Assembly (NCBI GenBank): GCA_028868455.1
Contig: JAGWUK010000190.1
Coordinates: forward strand, 1-6,293
Reading direction: 5' to 3'
DNA from: Burkholderiales bacterium
Lineage (GTDB): Bacteria > Pseudomonadota > Gammaproteobacteria > Burkholderiales > Burkholderiaceae_D
DNA: 6,293 nucleotides
Below, piece by piece: positions 1 through 6,293 of the stretch. Both the position numbers and the translations under genes were made by a program. The notes under the pieces are model-generated. The model was not told the DNA's origin. It saw only the letters and a program-made list of their open reading frames with translations, and did not search any database. How positions within the stretch are numbered: the stretch's first letter is position 1; every line of letters starts with the position of its first letter.

Positions 1-18
1 TGCGCGTTCATCCGCGCA
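1..18 (-). terminator. Hairpin just after fabI, possible terminator stem
   Basis: Positions 1-6 (tgcgcg) and 13-18 (cgcgca) form a perfect 6-bp inverted repeat around a 6-nt loop, 2 nt beyond the fabI stop codon. This is a usual position for an intrinsic terminator. The window ends at the base of the stem, so the presence of a following U-tract on the minus-strand transcript cannot be checked. The stem is short but entirely G/C apart from its closing A-T pair. Confidence 0.35.
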
Positions 19-20
19 AA

Positions 21-812
21 TTATTTGTACGAATCGGCGTTCAGACCCATGACGTGGGAGAAGCCGCCGTCCACATAAGTGATTTCGCCAGTGATGCCGT
101 TGGCCAGTGGTGACAACAAGAAGGCGGCGGTATTGCCGACATCTTCAATCGTGACGTTGCGGCGCAGCGGCGCGTGATCGGCGACGAAGCCCAGCAGTTT
201 GCCGAAATCCTTGATGCCGCTGGCAGCCAGCGTCTTGATCGGGCCAGCCGAGATGCCGTTGACGCGGATGCCTTTTTTGCCGAGGTCTTCCGCCAGATAG
301 CGGACGGAAGCTTCAAGCGCTGCTTTGGCCATGCCCATGGTGTTGTAATGCGGGATGGCGCGGATTGCACCGAGGTAAGACAAGGTCAGTAAAGCGGAAT
401 CGTGGCGCAGCATAGGCAGGGCAGCCTTGGCCAGTGCCGGGAAGCTGTATGCGGAAATATCATGCGCAATGCGGAAGGCTTCACGTGAGAATCCGTCGAG
501 AAATTCGCCGGCAATGGCTTCGCGTGGTGCAAAACCGATGGCGTGTACCAGACCATCAAGCTGATCCCAGGATTTGGCCAGATCGGTAAAGACGGCATCA
601 ATTTGTTCGTCGCTGCTGACGTCGCAATCAAAAATCAGTTCGCTGTCAAATTCTTTGGCGAATTCAGTAATTCTGTCTTTGAAACGTTCACCGACATAGG
701 TAAATGCCAGTTCTGCGCCTTCGCGTTTGCACGCCTGAGCGATGCCGTAAGCGATGGAGCGGTTGGATAACAAACCGGTGATCAGAATTTTTTTGCCTTG
801 CAGAAATGCCAT
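21..812 (-). CDS. fabI: Enoyl-[acyl-carrier-protein] reductase (NADH), FabI
   Basis: FabI reduces the trans-2 double bond of enoyl-ACP with NADH, the last step of each round of type II fatty-acid elongation in the cytoplasm. The 263-residue product matches the usual length (E. coli FabI has 262) and lines up with it with almost no gaps. It has the short-chain-dehydrogenase fold with a FabI-type cofactor loop near residues 13-20 (TGLLSNRS), Tyr146, and the catalytic Tyr156-x6-Lys163 motif (YNTMGMAK). The [13 protein letters not shown] segment at 188-200 is typical of the family. Gly93, Met159 and Phe203, the positions altered in E. coli triclosan-resistant mutants, are all unchanged. The ATG at 812 was chosen because the family begins MxFLxGK and because GGAG (818-821) sits 5 nt upstream. 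A TTG or ATG further upstream would add 22-23 unrelated residues read through a hairpin. The stop is TAA. The gene follows the TldE-like gene after 209 nt and probably has its own promoter at 966-994. Confidence 0.97.
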   Translation of the reverse strand: MAFLQGKKILITGLLSNRSIAYGIAQACKREGAELAFTYVGERFKDRITEFAKEFDSELIFDCDVSSDEQIDAVFTDLAKSWDQLDGLVHAIGFAPREAIAGEFLDGFSREAFRIAHDISAYSFPALAKAALPMLRHDSALLTLSYLGAIRAIPHYNTMGMAKAALEASVRYLAEDLGKKGIRVNGISAGPIKTLAASGIKDFGKLLGFVADHAPLRRNVTIEDVGNTAAFLLSPLANGITGEITYVDGGFSHVMGLNADSYK

Positions 813-826
813 ATGGACTCCAGGGT

Positions 827-892
827 TTACCGCAGTATTGATGCGGCTTACAGGGCAAAATGCCTTGGAAAGCCGCATCAATACTGCGCTAA
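827..892. repeat. Long inverted repeat / hairpin in the fabI leader
   Basis: Positions 831-849 and 870-888 are perfect 19-nt reverse complements. Allowing one mismatch (830/889), the arms extend to 827-849 and 870-892, with 22 of 23 positions paired. The 20-nt loop contains its own smaller stem, 851-857 with 861-867, which has one imperfect pair. The whole element could therefore fold as one nearly continuous hairpin of about 60 nt. On the fabI transcript no U-tract follows, so it is not a standard terminator for the upstream operon; the fabI Shine-Dalgarno (818-821) lies a few nt beyond the stem and stays unpaired. On the plus strand a T5 run (896-900) follows after 7 nt. The heptamer agggttt occurs on both sides (822-828 and 892-898). 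Possible roles are an mRNA stability element, a regulator site, a dispersed palindromic repeat or a small RNA. Confidence 0.85.
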
Positions 893-965
893 GGGTTTTT
901 CACTAATGATTACGGGTCTTACTTTGTTAAAACGCCGTTTCTGAGCTTAGGCTCAACAGGTCGGA

Positions 966-994
966 ATTGTAGATGCTCTCGCAGAATCGGGCAA
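966..994 (-). promoter_or_regulatory. Candidate sigma70 promoter of fabI
   Basis: On the minus strand a TTGCCC -35 box (989-994, 4 of 6 consensus bases) is separated by exactly 17 nt from a TACAAT -10 box (966-971, 5 of 6). Transcription would start near 959, about 50 nt downstream of the TldE-like gene's stop codon. The resulting fabI leader would be roughly 147 nt and contain the long hairpin at 827-892. The match was found by reading the sequence. Read-through from the tldD-like operon is also possible. Confidence 0.45.
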
Positions 995-1021
995 TTATTT
1001 ACTTTTATGATCAAATAAGCA

Positions 1022-2344
1022 TCACAATGCGAAATGCATTTCCTTGAGCAATGCGCCGGGCACGATCATGCCGCCTGTCCGCCGTTCGCCATAGGAGCGA
1101 TCATCCATGATGACTTCGGTTTCTTGCGTCAGTGCCAGCAAATTGTCGCCGAGAATACGAAACAGGGAATCGTCAAAGCGCATGACATTCAGCGGTGCTT
1201 TGATTTCGCCATTTTCCACCCAGAACGTGGCAAAGCGGGTCATGCCAGTGAAACGGCAATTGGCGCGGTCAGAGAAATTCAGATACCACAGGTTGCTGAT
1301 ATAGATGCCGGTGCCCAGTTCTTTCAACACCTCGCTTTGCGGTAAATGACCTGCGCCCATCACCATTGCGACGGCGGCTTCGTCGCTGGCAGCACCGTTA
1401 CTGATCAGTCCGTATTCTTTGGCACTGCGCGGCGAAATCATACTGCCGGCCAGTTTTCCGTCGCGGAACAAGTCGACTTGCTCCGGTTTGATGAAACCTT
1501 GTGCCTGAAATGCTTCGGCCAGTCCCGTGCTGCTGCTCTCGCTGAGCTGCACCATGGGATGTAGCTGTACTTCACCGGTTTGCAGGCGGCGCAGCGCACT
1601 GTGCCGGGTTTGCAATGCCTGCTCCGATAAGCCGCCCCAGTTCAGCATGCCGATGATTTCGGATAAGGCAGTCGGGGTCAGGTAGACGCGATAATTGCCC
1701 GGCGCAATCGTGACGGCTGGGCGCGCCAGCAATGCCAGCTTGTTTGCAGCATCGTGAAACTTTTGACGGAAAATGGCTTCATCCCAGCCAAAACCTGCGT
1801 AATTGGATTTGACCGCCTTATCGTGTGCATGAAACAGGCTCCAGTCGAAATTGACATTGCTGGTTTCGAACCAGTTACGCTGACCGGCGGAATTGGCAAA
1901 GCCACGATACTGGCTACCGGTGGTCAGCAGGCCCACCATGTCATAGCCTGCCGACAGGTCCATTATCTGCGCGACCATCTGGTCAGCAGGTGGCAGCGAC
2001 GAAGGCAGGATTGTGCAGCTGTTTTGCACTTCGCCCGTCAGCAGCAGATGCGGGTCGGCTGGCAAATCCGGCAATTGTTCGCGCAGCAGTGTCAGAGCGT
2101 CGTTGACAGCAGGCACGTCCTGCCCGGCATCGCCGCTCAGGTTCAACTGATAGGAGGCATGCGTTGTGCCCTGGATTAATTGCAGGCGCAAAGTGCTTTG
2201 CTGTACATGGCCGGGCTGGCGGATCGCGCTGCGATTGAAACGGACAAAATCGCTGGATTCGGCAGACAGCCAGCAGGTGCTTTGTTCGGTTTCCTGTAAC
2301 TGGGTTTGCACATGATCGGCCAGCAGATTGAAATATTGTTGCAT
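1022..2344 (-). CDS. TldD/PmbA family protein, metal-site-lacking TldE/PmbA-like subunit
   Basis: This 440-residue protein belongs to the TldD/PmbA (peptidase U62) family. In the E. coli complex, TldD carries the zinc and TldE/PmbA is the partner without it; together they form a cytoplasmic protease acting on unfolded peptides such as the microcin B17 leader and the antitoxin CcdA. No HExxxH motif is present; where TldD has it, this protein reads YLTPTALSEIIG (221-232). The C-terminal half has the family pattern, with GTGIYISNLWYLNFSD at 344-359, then GMTRFATFWVENGEIKAP (367-384) and NVMRFDDS (386-393). I see no signal peptide or membrane segment. Its ATG shares one base with the stop of the TldD-like gene, and a strong Shine-Dalgarno precedes it. 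It is shorter than I expect for E. coli-type PmbA (about 450 residues) and fairly divergent, so it may be a paralogue rather than the housekeeping copy; I therefore give no symbol. Confidence 0.85.
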   Translation of the reverse strand: MQQYFNLLADHVQTQLQETEQSTCWLSAESSDFVRFNRSAIRQPGHVQQSTLRLQLIQGTTHASYQLNLSGDAGQDVPAVNDALTLLREQLPDLPADPHLLLTGEVQNSCTILPSSLPPADQMVAQIMDLSAGYDMVGLLTTGSQYRGFANSAGQRNWFETSNVNFDWSLFHAHDKAVKSNYAGFGWDEAIFRQKFHDAANKLALLARPAVTIAPGNYRVYLTPTALSEIIGMLNWGGLSEQALQTRHSALRRLQTGEVQLHPMVQLSESSSTGLAEAFQAQGFIKPEQVDLFRDGKLAGSMISPRSAKEYGLISNGAASDEAAVAMVMGAGHLPQSEVLKELGTGIYISNLWYLNFSDRANCRFTGMTRFATFWVENGEIKAPLNVMRFDDSLFRILGDNLLALTQETEVIMDDRSYGERRTGGMIVPGALLKEMHFAL

Positions 2345-2358
2345 CAGGCTTCTCCTCC
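2342..2358 (-). promoter_or_regulatory. Strong Shine-Dalgarno and TGATG overlap coupling the protease pair
   Basis: GGAGGAG on the minus strand (2352-2358) lies 7 nt upstream of the ATG at 2344-2342, inside the last codons of the TldD-like gene. That gene's stop, TGA (2346-2344), shares its A with the ATG, giving TGATG. This arrangement usually reflects translational coupling, as expected for two subunits of one complex. It also fixes the start of the TldE-like protein. Confidence 0.85.
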
Positions 2359-3774
2359 GAACACATCGACATCGCTAAACAGACAGGCAGGCGCGGCGTG
2401 GCCAACGCGGATGACTTGCGCGGGTTCGCCTTTACCGCAATACGGCGTGCCCATCACGGCATAGGTTGAGGCGTCGCCAACCATGCGCAATGAACGCCAG
2501 AAACTTTCAGAGATGCCGCGATAGTTGGGATTTTTGACCAGACCTTTGAGTTCGCCGTTTTGTATCAGCTGACCGTATTCGCAGCCAAACTGGAATTTAT
2601 TGCGCGAATCGTCGATGGACCACGAGACATTGGTGTTCATCAGCACGCCGTATTCGACCGCGGCAATCATCTCTGCCAGGCTGCTGTCGCCGGGTTCGAT
2701 GTTGAGATTGGCCATGCGGTCGATCGGTGGCCGGTTCCAGTCGCTGGCGCGCGAATTGGCGACCCCCGGCATGCCTGCGCGCGCTTGCGAAGTCGCGCTG
2801 CCGAGCGGGCGTTCCAGGATGCCATTGCGTATCAGCCAGGTTTTTTCGGCCAGCTGCGCGTCGTCATCCCAGCGATAACTGGCGAATTGCTCGGCTCTCT
2901 CCGGATCGTGTGTGACATTCAGCAATGGTGAGCCATATTGAAAATGACCGAACATCTCGGGCCGGACAAAACTGGTGCCGGCAAAATTGCGCTCGTCACC
3001 GAGTATCCTGTCCAGTTCCAAAGGATGGCCGATGGATTCATGAATTTGCAGCATCATCTGTTCCGGCATCAGCAACAGGTCCATGCGTCCACGCGGACAA
3101 TTCGGTGCTGCCAGCAGCGCCAGCGCTTCGGACGCGATACGTTGACCGGCACCGGCAAAGCCTGCCTGTTGCAATACTTCCAGCCCGCCCTGATGGCAAA
3201 ATCCATTGTATTGCCCGCCAAGACTGCGCGTCTGTGTCTCGCTGCCCTGATTGGCCGAGACCGTGAGATTCGGAATGAAAAAATCGAATTCCTGCTCAAT
3301 GTCGGCGCCGGCGCTGTTCCACAGGCTTTGCTTGCTGTGCGTGCGGCTGACCGAAGTGCTCCAGTCCACAATGCGCTCGTCGATGTGGCTGGCCTGTGAT
3401 TCCTGCATCAGCAAGTCAATGACGTCGTGACGCGACCAGTTAGCTGCGCGCGGGCCGCTGTGCCGGCCTTGTGCCGTGGATTGTGGCAAGGTGCTGAAAT
3501 TGGTCACGGCGTGGTCAGCGCAAATGCGGGCCCAGTGCTGCGCCCGCGCCAGCGCTGCGGCGATGCCATTGCGCGATAAATCGCTGGTGGCAGCGTATCC
3601 ATAGCCGCCTTGGTGTATCACCGTCATCATCGCACCGCGGCTGCGACTGTTTTGCAGCGGCTGCAAAATGTTTTGCCTGACGTGCAGGTGCTCGCTGTGC
3701 TCATCCACGATGCGCATGGAGCAAAAATCCACAGCCGGCATAAGTTCGCGAAACAGGGTTTTTAATTTTTCCAA
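2344..3774 (-). CDS. TldD-family zinc metalloprotease subunit
   Basis: The 476-residue product is the catalytic-type member of the TldD/PmbA pair. The metal motif HESIGH spans residues 245-250: His245 and His250 are the expected zinc ligands and Glu246 the catalytic base. In E. coli TldD the third ligand is a cysteine near the C-terminus; Cys446 in the matching YCGKGEPAQVIRVG stretch (445-458) fits. The N-terminal half (to about 225) is the variable substrate-tunnel domain, followed by the metalloprotease core. The length is close to E. coli TldD (481). The motif context (HESIGHPLELDRILGDERN) differs from the HEAVGHGLEGDFNRRG of E. coli TldD, so this looks like a divergent paralogue; I withhold the symbol. 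The start is TTG, chosen because AGGAG lies 6 nt upstream; the first in-frame ATG is at codon 12 and is not needed. No signal peptide or membrane segment is seen. The TldE-like partner follows with a 1-nt overlap, so the two form an operon. Confidence 0.9.
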   Translation of the reverse strand: MEKLKTLFRELMPAVDFCSMRIVDEHSEHLHVRQNILQPLQNSRSRGAMMTVIHQGGYGYAATSDLSRNGIAAALARAQHWARICADHAVTNFSTLPQSTAQGRHSGPRAANWSRHDVIDLLMQESQASHIDERIVDWSTSVSRTHSKQSLWNSAGADIEQEFDFFIPNLTVSANQGSETQTRSLGGQYNGFCHQGGLEVLQQAGFAGAGQRIASEALALLAAPNCPRGRMDLLLMPEQMMLQIHESIGHPLELDRILGDERNFAGTSFVRPEMFGHFQYGSPLLNVTHDPERAEQFASYRWDDDAQLAEKTWLIRNGILERPLGSATSQARAGMPGVANSRASDWNRPPIDRMANLNIEPGDSSLAEMIAAVEYGVLMNTNVSWSIDDSRNKFQFGCEYGQLIQNGELKGLVKNPNYRGISESFWRSLRMVGDASTYAVMGTPYCGKGEPAQVIRVGHAAPACLFSDVDVFGGEA

Positions 3775-3785
3775 GCCAGACTCCT
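3772..3785 (-). promoter_or_regulatory. Shine-Dalgarno deciding a TTG start
   Basis: AGGAG on the minus strand (3781-3785) stands 6 nt upstream of the TTG codon at 3774-3772. No ATG or GTG is available in frame between them, so this well-placed site supports TTG as the start of the TldD-like protein. TTG usually initiates less efficiently than ATG, whereas the downstream partner has ATG and a stronger site. Confidence 0.7.
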
Positions 3786-3789
3786 GTAC

Positions 3790-3817
3790 AAAAAAGGCGC
3801 TGCACGCTCACTGCGCC
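3790..3817 (-). terminator. Terminator-like stem with T6 in the leader of the TldD-like gene
   Basis: On the minus strand GGCGC (3813-3817) can pair with GCGCC (3796-3800) across a 12-nt loop, and the stem is followed at once by TTTTTT (3795-3790). This has the layout of an intrinsic terminator, but the stem is only 5 bp and the loop is long. A second GGCGC at 3818-3822 offers an alternative left arm. It lies between the candidate promoter and the start codon, so it might attenuate the protease operon, or simply stop read-through from the transporter genes. Confidence 0.3.
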
Positions 3818-3863
3818 GCGCCATGTTATTCGTGTCGATAGTGTCAAACTGCCTTAATGACTT

Positions 3864-3891
3864 CTTATATACTCTAGGGTAGTATTTTAAA
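3864..3891 (-). promoter_or_regulatory. Candidate promoter of the tldD-like operon
   Basis: On the minus strand TTTAAA (3886-3891, 4 of 6 consensus bases) and TATAAG (3864-3869, 5 of 6) are 16 nt apart. Transcription would begin near 3857, giving a leader of about 80 nt that contains the terminator-like stem. A 5-bp dyad, atact (3869-3873) and agtat (3881-3885), fills the spacer and could be an operator. The region is A/T-rich, so chance hexamers are likely and the exact boxes are uncertain. Confidence 0.3.
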
Positions 3892-4046
3892 ACGCGCAAT
3901 CAATTCGCTAGAAATACGCTGATTTTTGCCTATACTCCCCTATAAATGCGAATGCGCCAGGGTTGTAGCGCTTGCCTGTGCAATCCGTCAGCACGATGGG
4001 CGCATTGAGGGCGATGTTCTGCAACGTCCCGTCGACAGATACCATT

Positions 4047-4070
4047 GCTTCGCCCGCAAGCGGGCGAAGC
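4047..4070. repeat. Perfect 11-bp hairpin downstream of the ABC ATPase gene
   Basis: gcttcgcccgc (4047-4057) and gcgggcgaagc (4060-4070) are exact reverse complements separated by only two bases (aa), so in RNA the loop would open to four bases. It lies 27 nt beyond the stop codon of the ATPase gene. No T-tract follows on either strand, so it is not a canonical intrinsic terminator. It may protect the 3' end of the transporter mRNA from exonucleases, help Rho-independent pausing, or be a REP-like palindrome. Confidence 0.7.
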
Positions 4071-4097
4071 GCAGCCGAAAAACGATGACTGCCGCGC

Positions 4098-5798
4098 CTA
4101 GTGCTGCAATCCTTTTGGAATCGCATTCAACAGCGTCTTGGTATAGGCCTGGGTAGGATTGTGGTACAGATCGTCAGAATTCGCCAATTCCACCACGCGT
4201 CCTTTGTTCATCACCATGACCTGATCGGCAATGTATTTCACGACAGCCAGATCATGCGAAATGAAGATATACGACAGGCCGAATTCTTCCTGCAAATCCT
4301 GTAACAGATTCAAGACCTGCGCCTGTACCGAGACATCCAGCGCCGAGACGGATTCGTCACAGACCAGCACTTCCGGTTTCATCGTCAGGCAGCGCGCAAT
4401 CGCGATCCGCTGACGCTGGCCGCCGGAGAACTCATGCGGATAACGATGAAAAGCCGCCTTGGGCAAGCCGACTTTTTCCAGCAACTGATAGGCCATCGCC
4501 GAACGTTCGCCGTCGTTCGCACCGATCTGATGGATATGCATAGGCTCCATCAAAATCTGGCCGATCGTGAAGCGGGGATTTAAGGAGGCGTACGGATTCT
4601 GGAAAATGATCTGGATGCGGCGTTTGTATTGCATGAAATCCTTGTTCGACATGGACAGAATATCCTTGCCGTCGAACAGCGCCTGACCGGACGTCGCCTG
4701 ATGCAAGCGCATCAGCGTCAGGCCGACCGTGGTTTTACCTGAGCCGGATTCGCCAACCACGCCCAGGGTTTTGCCGCGCGCCAGCTTGAAGGAAACACCT
4801 TCCACGGCTTTAAATTCTTTCTTGCCGAAGAAGCCTTCGCGACTAAAAAAGCTTTTGCCCAGATTGTTGACTTCCAGCACGATTTCTTCATTGCCGGTCA
4901 ATCCGCGCGGACGCTCCTTTTGCTCAAGCACGGCGCCACCGTTTTCCATATAGTCGGCAATCACCGGCAGGCGCCACGGACGGCTGTCCAGCGTCGGGCG
5001 GCAATGTAGCAGTGCTTGTGTGTACGTGTCTTTGGGTTGCTCGAAAATCTGTTCAACGCTGCCCGATTCACGGATTTCGCCGTTGCGCATGACGATGACG
5101 TGATCGGCGATTTCACCAACCAGCGCCAGATCATGCGTAATAAACAGCACCGACATTTTGTGCTTGATACGCAGCGCATCAATCAGGTCGATAATTTGTT
5201 TTTGTATCGTTACGTCCAGCGCCGTGGTCGGTTCGTCGGCGATCAGGAGTTTCGGTTCGCACGCAATCGCCATCGCAATCATCACGCGTTGTTGCTGGCC
5301 GCCCGACATCTGGCTTGGATAGGCATCAACCTTATTCGCCGGGTCGGGAATGCCGACTTCTTCCAGCAGCGCAATCGTACGTTGGCGCGCCTGTTTTGCG
5401 TCCATACCCATATGCAGACGCAAAACTTCGCCGATCTGGAAGCCGACAGTAAACACCGGATTCAGCGATGTCATCGGCTCCTGAAAAATCATGGAAATAT
5501 CTTTGCCGCACAGATCGCGTCGTTCTTCGCGGCTCAGTTCCAGCAAATTGCGGCCATCGAAAATAATCTGGCTGTCGGCGGAAACGCTGGAGGTATCTTC
5601 CGGCAGCAGCCCCATGACAGCGAGCGAACTGACGGATTTTCCGCTACCGGATTCACCGACCAGCGCCACCGTGGCGTTGCGTGGAATATCGAAAGAAACA
5701 CCCTTGACGGTTTCTACGCTTTCTTTTTTATTGATGCGGAAAGACACACGCAGATTGTCGACCTTCAGCAGGGGAGGGAATTGAATAACTTGGCTCAT
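4098..5798 (-). CDS. Peptide ABC transporter ATP-binding protein with two fused ATPase domains (YejF/GsiA type)
   Basis: This 566-residue cytoplasmic protein supplies both nucleotide-binding domains of a peptide/nickel-family importer; it is equivalent to a DppD-DppF fusion, as in YejF or GsiA. Domain 1 has Walker A GESGSGKS (48-55), Q-loop Gln106, signature MSGGQQQR (164-171), Walker B LLIADEP (184-190) and switch His222. An OppD/DppD-type tail follows (about 250-270), then a linker. Domain 2 has Walker A GESGSGKT (349-356), Q-loop Gln400, signature FSGGQRQR (457-464), Walker B VLVCDES (477-483) and His515. All catalytic elements are intact in both halves; the only mild oddity is DES instead of DEP in the second Walker B. 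The start is ATG, with AAGGAA (5804-5809) 5 nt upstream; this site overlaps the permease stop codon, so the two genes are surely co-transcribed. E. coli YejF has 529 residues. Substrate cannot be told from the sequence; oligopeptides or glutathione-like peptides are the usual cargo. Confidence 0.95.
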   Translation of the reverse strand: MSQVIQFPPLLKVDNLRVSFRINKKESVETVKGVSFDIPRNATVALVGESGSGKSVSSLAVMGLLPEDTSSVSADSQIIFDGRNLLELSREERRDLCGKDISMIFQEPMTSLNPVFTVGFQIGEVLRLHMGMDAKQARQRTIALLEEVGIPDPANKVDAYPSQMSGGQQQRVMIAMAIACEPKLLIADEPTTALDVTIQKQIIDLIDALRIKHKMSVLFITHDLALVGEIADHVIVMRNGEIRESGSVEQIFEQPKDTYTQALLHCRPTLDSRPWRLPVIADYMENGGAVLEQKERPRGLTGNEEIVLEVNNLGKSFFSREGFFGKKEFKAVEGVSFKLARGKTLGVVGESGSGKTTVGLTLMRLHQATSGQALFDGKDILSMSNKDFMQYKRRIQIIFQNPYASLNPRFTIGQILMEPMHIHQIGANDGERSAMAYQLLEKVGLPKAAFHRYPHEFSGGQRQRIAIARCLTMKPEVLVCDESVSALDVSVQAQVLNLLQDLQEEFGLSYIFISHDLAVVKYIADQVMVMNKGRVVELANSDDLYHNPTQAYTKTLLNAIPKGLQH

Positions 5799-5807
5799 GC
5801 TAGTTCC

Positions 5808-6293
5808 TTATTTCAGCTTAGGGTCGAGCGCATCGCGCAGGGCATCGGTGAACATCGAGAAGGCAGTGACCAGCACCGCCATCGCGGCAGTTGCCGCCAC
5901 CAGTTGCCACCATTTACCGAGAATCAATTCATTTTGTGCCTCGTTCAACATACTGCCCCAGGACACCACACCGACCGGCACGCCGAAGCCGAGGAAGCTC
6001 AGGATGACTTCGGATTTGATAAACCCCACCACCAGAATCGATACCTGCACGAGCGCAACGTGGCTCACATTCGGGAAAATATGGATGAACATCTTGCGGA
6101 AATGCGAAGCGCCAATCGCATCGGCCGCCCACACATATTCGCGCGATTTATGCTTCATGTATTCGGCACGGATCAAGCGGAACGGTCCGGTCCAGCCGGT
6201 GAAAGCCAGAATCAGGATGATCGTGGAAACCCCTTTTTGCTGCAAGACGGCGGCCACGGACAAGATCAGCAGCAAATAAGGAATCGACGTAAA
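5808..6293 (-). CDS. Peptide ABC transporter permease, DppC/OppC/YejE type (5' part outside window)
   Basis: The reading frame is open to the window edge, so only the C-terminal 161 residues are seen, about half of a typical 290-380-residue permease. It is an inner-membrane subunit of a binding-protein-dependent transporter (BPD_transp_1). Hydrophobic segments are visible near visible residues 4-17, 22-36, 78-92 and 130-147. The cytoplasmic EAA loop, which docks on the ATPase, is AADAIGASHFRKMFIHIFPN (56-75), with the hallmark Gly at 61. The stretch EVILSFLGFGVP (95-106) and the closing RDALDP (153-158) are typical of the DppC/OppC group. The stop TAA (5810-5808) is 9 nt before the ATPase start and overlaps its Shine-Dalgarno. 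The first permease and the periplasmic binding protein probably lie further right. A TTG at 6275 could be mistaken for a start, but upstream codons continue the family pattern (FTSIPYLLL). Confidence 0.93.
   Translation of the reverse strand, partial: FTSIPYLLLILSVAAVLQQKGVSTIILILAFTGWTGPFRLIRAEYMKHKSREYVWAADAIGASHFRKMFIHIFPNVSHVALVQVSILVVGFIKSEVILSFLGFGVPVGVVSWGSMLNEAQNELILGKWWQLVAATAAMAVLVTAFSMFTDALRDALDPKLK

Larger units (their letters stand above)
3775..4097. other. 323-nt gap between transporter and protease operons
   Basis: I find no convincing gene here. Going leftward in the transcription direction, it holds an 11-bp hairpin (4047-4070), a GC-rich stretch with weak coding character on the minus strand (to about 3945), then an A/T-rich stretch (about 3840-3945) with several TATA-like hexamers and one promoter candidate, and finally a G/C stem followed by T6 just before the TldD-like ribosome-binding site. 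The sharp change from GC-rich to AT-rich suggests that the left half is the regulatory region of the protease operon. The right half could be an untranslated 3' region of the transporter operon or the remnant of a lost gene. Confidence 0.6.

Noticed and set aside
813..881. In-frame N-terminal extension of FabI from a TTG at 881 or an ATG at 878
   Set aside because: The extra residues do not resemble any FabI N-terminus, they are read through the long hairpin, and the ATG at 812 has a good Shine-Dalgarno and gives the family's usual start and length.
822..898. Insertion-sequence or MITE-like element with agggttt target duplication around the long hairpin
   Set aside because: The heptamers overlap the extended arms and are offset unequally from the perfect stem, and a 60-nt element with a 20-nt centre is smaller than usual MITEs; not enough to call a mobile element without other copies.
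942..955. Small dyad tgagc-ttag-gctca between the TldE-like gene and fabI, as a terminator
   Set aside because: The stem is only 5 bp and no T-tract follows on either strand, and it would lie downstream of the fabI promoter candidate.
2560..2931. Plus-strand open frames of 60-160 codons opposite the protease, transporter and fabI genes
   Set aside because: They lie entirely antisense to well-supported genes, have low-complexity or Arg/Ala/Ser-rich shadow compositions and show no recognisable motif.
3842..3847. Perfect TTGACA -35 hexamer on the minus strand upstream of the TldD-like gene
   Set aside because: No -10 box lies at 16-18 nt; the best candidate, TAACAT, is only 13 nt away, so it probably is a chance match.
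3908..4126. Minus-strand open frame of 72 codons overlapping the end of the ABC ATPase gene
   Set aside because: It has no ribosome-binding site at either the 4126 or 4045 ATG, overlaps a strong gene by 29 nt, crosses the 11-bp hairpin and has no homology that I recognise. I describe it as a finding, not as a gene.

Overview
The window looks like chromosomal DNA from a Gram-negative proteobacterium. By protein style, moderate GC content (judged by eye, not counted) and gene choice I would guess Betaproteobacteria, Burkholderiales, perhaps the Oxalobacteraceae; this is inference, because no rRNA or other taxonomic marker is present. All genes lie on the minus strand, so transcription runs from right to left. 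I see no tRNA, rRNA, CRISPR array, insertion sequence, phage gene or toxin-antitoxin module.

In transcription order: (1) 6293-5808, the C-terminal part of an OppC/DppC/YejE-type inner-membrane permease, cut by the window edge. (2) 5798-4098, a fused tandem-ATPase protein that powers the same peptide importer, starting 9 nt after the permease stop. (3) 4097-3775, a 323-nt gap holding a perfect 11-bp hairpin, a candidate promoter and a terminator-like element in the leader of the next gene. (4) 3774-2344, a TldD-family zinc metalloprotease subunit starting at TTG. (5) 2344-1022, its PmbA/TldE-like partner without the metal motif, coupled to the protease gene by a TGATG stop/start overlap. (6) 1021-813, a 209-nt gap with a good sigma70-type promoter candidate and a very long hairpin. 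(7) 812-21, fabI, NADH-dependent enoyl-ACP reductase, the last step of the fatty-acid elongation cycle.

The transporter should import peptides across the inner membrane. The TldD/TldE pair should form a cytoplasmic complex that degrades unfolded or small peptides. Their proximity suggests, but does not show, a link between peptide uptake and peptide degradation. FabI is a housekeeping enzyme and appears to have its own promoter. The protein-coding content belongs to known families. The least explained parts are non-coding: the 19-bp perfect inverted repeat (22 of 23 positions when extended) just upstream of the fabI ribosome-binding site, and the structured gap between the transporter and the protease pair. 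I did not find a clearly new multi-gene system.
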